The notes under the pieces: generated by a model
The model's input: only the letters and a program-made list of their open reading frames with translations
Database searches by the model: none
What the model was told of the DNA's origin: nothing
In this document: in pieces, positions 7,029 to 11,865 of the stretch
How the letters are laid out: each line of letters opens with the position of its first letter
How positions within the stretch are numbered: the first letter of the stretch is position 1
Origin: Verrucomicrobiota bacterium
GTDB taxonomy: Bacteria > Verrucomicrobiota > Verrucomicrobiia > Limisphaerales > UBA1096
DNA: 11,865 nucleotides
NCBI GenBank assembly: GCA_030747575.1
Contig: JASLKI010000101.1
Coordinates: 1-11,865 of the forward strand
Direction of reading: 5' to 3'
Translations under genes and position numbers: made by a program

Positions 7029-8369
7029 ATGTTGAAAGCTTTTTCCCGAACTTTCGCTGCGCTGGCGCTAGGCTTGTCCGGCGCGACGGCTCTTGGCCAA
7101 TTCACCGATGCGGTTGTGTCGATCAACGTCAAGCCGGTTGACGGCGATACCACGCGCCAGGCGATCGCGCTCACGATCAGCGACACCGCGGCCGGCTCGT
7201 CGCTGGTCATCGAGGGCTCGGCCGACTTGGCCAACTGGGAAACGCTTGGTCAAGCGACCGCCGCCGGGTCGCCAACCCAATGGGAACAACAGCGAGCACT
7301 TACCGCCACGCCGTTTTTTTACCGCGTCAAAGTCACTGATGGCAGCGACACTCTGGCCGACGGCATTTACGCGATTATCACGACGAATCTCGGCGTGATG
7401 ACGGCCCGGCTCGAGTACGAGAAAGTGCCACTCATCGTCGCCAACTTTATCGGCTTGGCCGAGGGCACGAAGTTTTACAGCAAGGATCAGCAGTCGTTCC
7501 CGGCCGACCCCGATGGCAAATCGTACTTTGACGGGCTGATTTTTCACCGGGTCATCAAGGACTTCATGATTCAGGGCGGCTGTCCGCTGGGCAACGGCAC
7601 CGGCAATCCCGCCTACTGGTTGCCCGACCAGTTTCATTCCGACCTCAAGCACGACGGCCCGGGCGTCCTCTCGATGGCCAACTCTGGCGAGCACACGAAC
7701 GGCAGCCAGTTTTTTATCACACACGCCGCGACGCCGTGGCTTGACTTTACCGACATCCGCGCCGGGAACCACTCCGTCTTCGGCAAAGTGGTGCGCGGGT
7801 TGGATATCGTGGACGCCATCGCCGGCGTGGCGGTCAGCGGGACGAACAAACCCAATACCGATGTCGTCATCGAGAGCGTACGCATCTTGCGGGTCGGGGA
7901 GAAAGCGGAGGCGTTCGAAGCCACCGAGGCGTCGATCGACCAAATGCTGCAGGACATCGCCGCAAGTCAGATGAAGGAAATTCAGGAGGCGCTGAACATC
8001 GAGCCGACCCACTCGGGACTGATTTACGAGGAACTCAAGGCGGGAACCGGCGAGTTTGTGAAAGGCAGCGACACGGTCACATTTCATTTTGTCGCGGAGC
8101 TGGTCTCCGAGGCAAACGAGTTTGGCCGGGTGTTTGCCGACTCGGTGAACCCCCGGCCCGCGCCGCTAAAAATCACGGTAAAGGAAATGGCAATAATGCT
8201 GCCGGGCGTTGGCGAGGGACTGAAGCTGATGAAAAAAGGCGGCCACGCGATGCTCTACATTCCGCCCGAGTTGGCTTACGGAAAGCTCGGCTTCTTCGCC
8301 GTGCGAGTCCCCGCGCACTCGGTGGTGCTGATGGAGGTGCTGCTGAGCGACGTAACGCCGGGCGGGTGA
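7029..8369 (+). CDS. Exported dual peptidyl-prolyl isomerase: N-terminal module, cyclophilin, FKBP
   Basis: A protein of 446 residues. Residues 1-23 are a signal peptide (cleavage near ALG/Q). Residues about 45-102 carry the module S-A-D-L-A-N-W ... F-F-Y-R-V. Residues about 112-288 are a cyclophilin domain; positions matching the human CypA active site are R174, F179, Q182, F229, W237 and H248, all conserved, with a short insertion (FTDIRAG) between W and H. After a Met/Glu-rich helical linker (about 296-325), residues 328-442 are an FKBP domain: V-F-A-D-S, G-V-G-E-G-L-K-L-M-K-K-G-G and I-P-P-E-L-A-Y-G. The FKBP core tryptophan (normally G-W-x-E-G) is Val, so this half may have weak isomerase activity. 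The likely job is proline isomerisation or chaperoning of exported proteins outside the inner membrane. It is the only rightward gene, and its stop abuts the next gene's stop. Confidence 0.9.
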   Translation: MLKAFSRTFAALALGLSGATALGQFTDAVVSINVKPVDGDTTRQAIALTISDTAAGSSLVIEGSADLANWETLGQATAAGSPTQWEQQRALTATPFFYRVKVTDGSDTLADGIYAIITTNLGVMTARLEYEKVPLIVANFIGLAEGTKFYSKDQQSFPADPDGKSYFDGLIFHRVIKDFMIQGGCPLGNGTGNPAYWLPDQFHSDLKHDGPGVLSMANSGEHTNGSQFFITHAATPWLDFTDIRAGNHSVFGKVVRGLDIVDAIAGVAVSGTNKPNTDVVIESVRILRVGEKAEAFEATEASIDQMLQDIAASQMKEIQEALNIEPTHSGLIYEELKAGTGEFVKGSDTVTFHFVAELVSEANEFGRVFADSVNPRPAPLKITVKEMAIMLPGVGEGLKLMKKGGHAMLYIPPELAYGKLGFFAVRVPAHSVVLMEVLLSDVTPGG

Positions 8370-10469
8370 TCAGCGCAACTTGGCGCGGTAAAACTCCTGC
8401 ATCGCGCGAGTGGTGTTCGAGTATTCGAGCACGCCGGAGCCGTCGATCAACTCCAGATTCGGCCCGGGCTCCCATGTCTTCAAGTCCGGACTGCGATCGA
8501 GCGAAAACCGTTGGCCGGGAAAGCCGCGAAAGCCGAAGTTGTTCGTGATCCCGCCGTCGGCGGCAACGGCGCGATCCCAGCGGATCAGGATCGGGGTGGT
8601 GCGCGGGATGATTTCCTTTCGCAGGATAATTCCCTCGAGTCCCACGGACAGCAATTGGCCGTCGTTGGCCAAGGCGCCGTAGAGCGACAAGCCGGTGATC
8701 GTGCCCTTGGCCTGCCACGACTCGAGGTCGGAGCTGGTCAGCACCGTGCCGTTAGCGCCGACGACGTGCCACGCGTCGCCGACTTGGGTAACGTCGTTGA
8801 GCCACTGGTCAGTGCCGCTCTCGCGCTTGGCCCATGTCTCGCCGTCTGCGCTTGTGAGGATGGTTCCCGCCTGGCCAACGGCGACGAGTTGGTCGTCAAA
8901 CGCGCGCACGCGATAAAGCCACTCGGTCGTGCCGGAGGCCTGCACAGTCCAGTCAGCGCCGTTAGTCGAGGTGAGGATGATGCCGTCCTCGCCGGTGGCG
9001 ACGAAACGTCCCTTGAACGCCTCGACGCTCGTAAGGATGCCGGTGGTCGGAGCCTGGTGCTTGCTCCATTGCTTGCCATCGCTCGTCGTCAACACCGTGC
9101 CCTTGCCGCCGGTAACGACACACATCTCCCCAAGCGCAGCCACGCCCTGCAGGTCGTTCTCGGTCGGCTTAGGATCCGCAACCTCCCAGACAACACCGAG
9201 TGTGTTGACCTTGTTTGTCACCGCCTGGCCAAGGTCATTTTGAGTGACGACATTGGTCCACGAGTTGTGACTGGTCAGCAGTTGGCCGTGGTTGCCGACA
9301 GCAACGAGCAGGTTCGTGGTTCCGCCGACGCCGAGCAGGATCGACTCAGTCGCCGACTCAGGCACGACCTCAAGATTCCACGAGGCACCGTCGTGGCTGG
9401 TCAGCACGGTTGCGTGGTCGCCCACGGTGACCATCAGATCGCCGACCCGGTTGATGTCCCAAAGCCAGTTGCGCACCGAGTCGGCGGCGCTGAACCAGTA
9501 AAGGTACTTGTCATCCTCCTCATCACGGACACTGTCCACCAGTATGCCCGTGCGGCCGCCGAGCAGATATTTGCCTTCCACCTCGATGGCGCAATAATAG
9601 GTCCAGTCAGGCGGCGGTGAGGGGTTGGTCCCCTCGTCATCCTCAAGCAGGTCCACCCAGTACATGAAAAAATCAAGCACACCCTTTCGCACGACGTTCT
9701 CACCAGCAACGATGACCTCCGATGCCGTGCCGGTGACGGCGTTCAAGTTTTTGTCGGTGCCGGATTGGGCTGCAAGCCATGACAGGCCATCATTGTAACT
9801 GAGCAGCACGACACCATCATTGCCGACCGTCCAGAGACGTTTGTTGACGTAGGCCAGCGCGTTGAGGTCGCGGTTGCTCCGGCTCTGGCGCTTGGTCCAC
9901 GAACTGCCGTTGGTGCTGGTGGCCACAAGACCGCCCTCACCCACGGCGACGAAAAAGTTTCCCGTCCAAATCAGCGCGTGAATATGGTTGTTGTACCCAA
10001 AGGTTCGCTTGCGCCACTTCTGTCCGTCGGTGCTGGTATAGAGCATGCCGTCGTCGCCGCCGGCAACGATCGTTTCGCTCGAGGCCGCCAGGGCGCGAAA
10101 GTTCCCGCTCGCAGGCTTGTCCAGCTTGGCCGGTTCAAACTGCTCCTCACTCTCGCTGTAAAGGAGTATGCCGTCGTCGCCGGCCACAATCGCCTGTTCA
10201 TTAAAGAACACGGTGACACGCAGCGTATGCTCGACACCGCTCTCTCGGGGAAACCATTGTACCATGTTTTGGCTGGTGTGGATCGAGCCGTTGTCGCCGA
10301 CCTCAATCGAAAAGTCTTCGCCCTTCGCGATGGCGCGAATGGAGTTGCCGTGCGGTCGAGGGTTGGACCAGCGCCATGGCCCCTCCGCCGCCTTGGCCGA
10401 GCGCGGCGCGATCGACGCCACCATGCCAAACAACAGCAGCGCCATGGCCCAACGCGAATGGATTATCAT
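8370..10469 (-). CDS. Secreted protein of about 14 BNR/Ycf48-like propeller repeats
   Basis: From ATG at 10469 the product is 699 residues. That start gives a clean signal peptide (MIIHSRWAMALLLFGMVASI, cleavage near AKA/AEG). The frame runs on upstream to a GTG at 10541, but the extra 24 residues precede and spoil the signal peptide, so the inner ATG is preferred. The body repeats the motif V-G-x-x-G-x-I-L-T-S-x-D-G-x-x-W about every 40-50 residues. I count about 14 copies, some degenerate, enough for two seven-bladed propellers. One acidic insertion (around LLEDDEGTNPS and RDEEDD) interrupts the middle. The C-terminus is the module S-P-D-L-K-T-W ... E-F-Y-R-A-K. Similar repeats occur in Ycf48/HCF136 and BNR proteins, but no photosystem link is implied. 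It is probably an extracellular or envelope protein of unknown function. No terminator separates it from the convergent PPIase gene. Confidence 0.85.
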   Translation of the reverse strand: MIIHSRWAMALLLFGMVASIAPRSAKAAEGPWRWSNPRPHGNSIRAIAKGEDFSIEVGDNGSIHTSQNMVQWFPRESGVEHTLRVTVFFNEQAIVAGDDGILLYSESEEQFEPAKLDKPASGNFRALAASSETIVAGGDDGMLYTSTDGQKWRKRTFGYNNHIHALIWTGNFFVAVGEGGLVATSTNGSSWTKRQSRSNRDLNALAYVNKRLWTVGNDGVVLLSYNDGLSWLAAQSGTDKNLNAVTGTASEVIVAGENVVRKGVLDFFMYWVDLLEDDEGTNPSPPPDWTYYCAIEVEGKYLLGGRTGILVDSVRDEEDDKYLYWFSAADSVRNWLWDINRVGDLMVTVGDHATVLTSHDGASWNLEVVPESATESILLGVGGTTNLLVAVGNHGQLLTSHNSWTNVVTQNDLGQAVTNKVNTLGVVWEVADPKPTENDLQGVAALGEMCVVTGGKGTVLTTSDGKQWSKHQAPTTGILTSVEAFKGRFVATGEDGIILTSTNGADWTVQASGTTEWLYRVRAFDDQLVAVGQAGTILTSADGETWAKRESGTDQWLNDVTQVGDAWHVVGANGTVLTSSDLESWQAKGTITGLSLYGALANDGQLLSVGLEGIILRKEIIPRTTPILIRWDRAVAADGGITNNFGFRGFPGQRFSLDRSPDLKTWEPGPNLELIDGSGVLEYSNTTRAMQEFYRAKLR

Positions 10470-10570
10470 AAAATGCACCGGACGATTTCTTTTAAATAAC
10501 TCACTGGTTATCAAATGCTTCAACTCAATAAAATAACTCACCGTTTTCTATAGCAATAGCGATACCGATC

Positions 10571-10597
10571 AAAAAAACGATCCAATTGGGTCGTTTT
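10571..10597. terminator. Hairpin with A-run and T-run, possible bidirectional terminator
   Basis: The arms AAAACGATCC (10574-10583) and GGGTCGTTTT (10588-10597) pair over ten positions around an AATT loop; a T-G pair is the only non-Watson-Crick contact on the rightward transcript. On the leftward transcript the same position becomes an A-C mismatch, but the hairpin is followed by seven T. Either direction could be terminated. The CCAATTGG palindrome at its centre could instead be a protein-binding site near the propeller-repeat promoter. Confidence 0.5.
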
Positions 10598-10682
10598 AGT
10601 CAACAAATCGATGATCAAATGTGTGATCCTGACGCACTTGGGAGTATTCGCATCCCGACCAAAAAAAGGGAAAAAGACCTCC

Positions 10683-10722
10683 CAACAAAACAAGGGCAGG
10701 CATGCCTTAAACATGCCCACCC
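10683..10722 (-). terminator. Rho-independent terminator of the polycationic-protein gene
   Basis: Read leftward, GGGTGGGCATG (10722-10712) pairs with CATGCCTGCCC (10704-10694) over 11 positions around a 7-base loop, followed directly by the T-rich tail TTGTTTTGT. The two non-standard pairs are G-U wobbles on the leftward RNA but A-C mismatches on the rightward RNA, which assigns the strand. It begins 58 bases after the stop of the gene at 10780-11199. Confidence 0.75.
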
Positions 10723-10779
10723 TCAAGAAATTCAAAACTTGGTAAGCATCGAACGACACTCAGCCAAGCGGGCCAAAAT

Positions 10780-11199
10780 CTAACGACGTTGACCGCGGTT
10801 CTTTAAGCGACCCTTTCCGCCACCACGATTCTTATCACCACCGCGTTTGCCAGCGCTAGCCTTTGGGTTTGAACCAGGCCGGCCTTGGCCGCCACGGCGA
10901 ACTTTATTTCCACGCGGCTGACCCTTTTGGCCACCGCGAGCATGTTGAGCCTTAGAGGCGCCCGAACCTTGGTGACTGCGTGATGCCATCGGACCGCGAG
11001 GACCCCCAAACCCACGACGGGCCTGTGAGCCACGGGAACCCTGATCGCGTCGGGCGTGCGCTCTTTTGTCACAGTCCTTTTTTGCGTGAACTCCGCGGCA
11101 AGAGCCACGATCGCGATCCCCCTTAGCCTGAACAGTAGTCGTTCCTCCTGCAACGATCATCAGAGCAGCCGTCATTGCTATTATCCTCTTTAGTTTCAT
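10780..11199 (-). CDS. Small secreted polycationic Gly/Arg-rich protein, unknown family
   Basis: A protein of 139 residues. Residues 1-25 form a signal peptide (MKLKRIIAMTAALMIVAGG, cleavage near VQA/KGD). The mature part is low-complexity: by hand count the whole protein has 37 Lys+Arg, six Asp, no Glu and very many Gly, with patches such as RRGGQGR and GKRGGDKNRGGGKGR. Two cysteines lie ten residues apart near the mature N-terminus (C34, C43). I recognise no family. A mature protein this basic would bind polyanions such as nucleic acid, acidic polysaccharide or lipid A phosphates, but this is inference from charge only. Start choice: ATG at 11199 supplies the basic n-region; AAAGAGG sits nine bases before an in-frame ATG at residue 9, which would lack it. 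TATAAC just upstream of 11199 resembles a -10 box, without a convincing -35. A good terminator follows. Confidence 0.65.
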   Translation of the reverse strand: MKLKRIIAMTAALMIVAGGTTTVQAKGDRDRGSCRGVHAKKDCDKRAHARRDQGSRGSQARRGFGGPRGPMASRSHQGSGASKAQHARGGQKGQPRGNKVRRGGQGRPGSNPKASAGKRGGDKNRGGGKGRLKNRGQRR

Positions 11200-11297
11200 A
11201 ATGTTATATTTTCTATTCTCCCATCCCAGCCACGTTGCCAGGTGCTTAACTAGTCGTTTGTAGAACGGGGTTGGTTACAACTTTTCCGCAGGCCAGT

Positions 11298-11865
11298 CTA
11301 TTGATCCAACTCATCAGCCATGACCATCTCTCGCGTGTAGTAGATAAGCCGGCCGCAGTTTGTGCAGGTGGCCATCTCGCGCCCACTCTTGGCATTGACG
11401 ATTTCCTGCGTCTGCAACTTCATGTGGCAGCCACCGCAACTGCCGTGATCCACGCCCACGATCGCCTTGCCCTCCTTGGTGTCCAGCAATCGTTCGTAGT
11501 GCACGACCATTTTTTTGTTAATTTTTGAAACGATCTCATCGCGTTCCTCATCCAGCGCGTCCAGTTCGCTCTCAATATTTTTTTCGCGCTCGTCGAGGTC
11601 GGATATTTTTTTTGCCTCACCCGACTTGGCCTCCTCGGCCACCTGATTGGCCTCCGCAAGCGTTGACTTGAAGGCGTCCTGCTGCTCCATCAGCTCCATC
11701 TCCTTCTCCTCGATTTCCGAGATAGCCTCCCGGACATGGTCGATCTCCCGGCCAAGAGTCTGGTATTCCACGTTCTTTTTGGTCTCGAGCTGTTGCTGGG
11801 AGAACTTGAGAATCTGCTCCTTCTTGGCCTCCACCTCGTTCTCCAAATCCTTCCGGCGAACCTCC
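11298..11865 (-). CDS. Coiled-coil C4 zinc-ribbon protein (COG1579/CdsZ-like), N-terminus cut by the window edge
   Basis: The frame is open to the right edge, leaving about 189 visible residues; family members are usually about 240, so roughly 50 N-terminal residues are missing. The visible part starts in a long, highly charged Glu/Lys-rich coiled coil (about 110 residues, including KKNVEYQTLGREI, a family hallmark). It ends in a zinc ribbon, C-G-G-C-H and C-T-N-C-G, with 20 residues between the two pairs. The TTG at 11846 is not taken as the start because the coiled coil continues in frame upstream to the edge (E-V-R-R-K-D). Proteins of this type are cytoplasmic; bacterial relatives have been linked to flagellar or type III secretion assembly and to nucleic-acid binding, and CdsZ is the chlamydial member. 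No secretion genes are visible here, so the exact role is open. Confidence 0.8.
   Translation of the reverse strand, partial: EVRRKDLENEVEAKKEQILKFSQQQLETKKNVEYQTLGREIDHVREAISEIEEKEMELMEQQDAFKSTLAEANQVAEEAKSGEAKKISDLDEREKNIESELDALDEERDEIVSKINKKMVVHYERLLDTKEGKAIVGVDHGSCGGCHMKLQTQEIVNAKSGREMATCTNCGRLIYYTREMVMADELDQ

Larger units (their letters stand above)
1755..8672. repeat. Dispersed iterated octamer palindrome TTGGCCAA (ten copies)
   Basis: Exact copies start at 1755, 2122, 2262, 4101, 4615, 4756, 6928, 7093, 7227 and 8665. Two are intergenic (1755, 6928); the others lie in larE, the dehydrogenase, the PPIase fusion and the propeller-repeat gene, in different reading frames and on both coding strands. 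Several extend to CTTGGCCAAG. Many one-mismatch neighbours are present (for example TTGGCCAT at 2221, TTGGCCAG at 2278 and TTGGCCGT at 8655). The pattern is that of a short iterated palindrome, not a mobile element. Its function is unknown. Confidence 0.75.
10470..10779. other. AT-rich spacer with two terminator-like hairpins
   Basis: These 310 bases lie between the polycationic-protein gene and the propeller-repeat gene, both leftward. The base composition is visibly richer in A and T than the flanking genes. It holds two hairpins (10571-10597 and 10683-10722) and, to their left, AT-rich DNA (about 10470-10560) that should contain the promoter of the propeller-repeat gene. I could not fix its -35 and -10 boxes. 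Short ORFs here (73 codons leftward, 65 rightward) run through the hairpins, show no family features, and are not accepted as genes. Confidence 0.6.

Noticed and set aside
6833..7234. 133-codon leftward ORF spanning the divergent spacer
   Set aside because: It covers the PPIase signal-peptide region and the promoter spacer, overlaps the dehydrogenase start, and has no recognisable domain.
7068..8087. 339-codon leftward ORF opposite the cyclophilin-FKBP gene
   Set aside because: It is a shadow of the well-supported PPIase frame, with no family features or signal peptide.
8511..9620. 369-codon rightward ORF opposite the propeller-repeat gene
   Set aside because: Its apparent repeats mirror the repeated DNA of the real gene on the other strand.
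10470..10541. Extension of the propeller-repeat protein to the upstream GTG
   Set aside because: It adds 24 residues in front of a well-formed signal peptide and is encoded by AT-rich, promoter-like DNA.
10538..10759. 73-codon leftward ORF in the AT-rich spacer
   Set aside because: It runs through both terminator-like hairpins and has no ribosome site or family signature.
11846..11846. TTG as the start of the zinc-ribbon protein
   Set aside because: The frame and the coiled-coil pattern continue upstream to the window edge, and the protein would be well short of family length.
1..11865. Search for CRISPR arrays, tRNA or rRNA genes, transposases, integrases and phage genes
   Set aside because: No regularly spaced repeats, RNA-gene signatures, or mobile-element proteins were seen on either strand.

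Overview
The window looks like chromosomal DNA of a moderately GC-rich member of the PVC superphylum, most likely Verrucomicrobiota. Three things point there: a pseudopilin with the leader GFTLIELLVVIAIIAIL and a C-terminal DGHV motif; a 1264-residue PVC-type dehydrogenase ending in a CxxCH cytochrome domain; and two exported proteins that share a short module (S-x-D-L-x-x-W ... F-Y-R) often seen in verrucomicrobial exported proteins. No rRNA, tRNA, CRISPR array, transposase or phage gene was seen.

Layout. Positions 1-6836 are all transcribed leftward. In transcription order they hold the large DUF6807/dehydrogenase/HEAT/cytochrome c protein (3042-6836), a possible 30-codon ORF (2946-3038), larE (2115-2942), a Rieske [2Fe-2S] ferredoxin whose start overlaps the larE stop (1771-2115), an exported beta-propeller protein (781-1725) and a pseudopilin cut by the left edge (1-735). 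A 192-bp divergent region (6837-7028) separates this block from the only rightward gene, an exported cyclophilin-FKBP fusion (7029-8369). That gene ends base-to-base against the leftward gene of a secreted protein of about 14 propeller repeats (8370-10469). An AT-rich spacer (10470-10779) with two terminator-like hairpins follows, then a small secreted polycationic protein (10780-11199) and a coiled-coil zinc-ribbon protein cut by the right edge (11298-11865).

How the genes may work together. Most products are predicted to be exported: cytochrome dehydrogenase, two propeller proteins, PPIase fusion, polycationic protein, pseudopilin. larE and the Rieske gene are the cytoplasmic exceptions. 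They overlap by one base and probably form a translationally coupled unit for sulfur-transfer chemistry leading to the nickel-pincer nucleotide cofactor; larB, larC and larA are not in the window.

The signal that the gene annotation does not explain is the octamer palindrome TTGGCCAA. A hand count finds ten exact copies between 1755 and 8672, in genes and spacers alike, where chance predicts well under one. This resembles the highly iterated palindrome HIP1 of cyanobacteria, with a different sequence.
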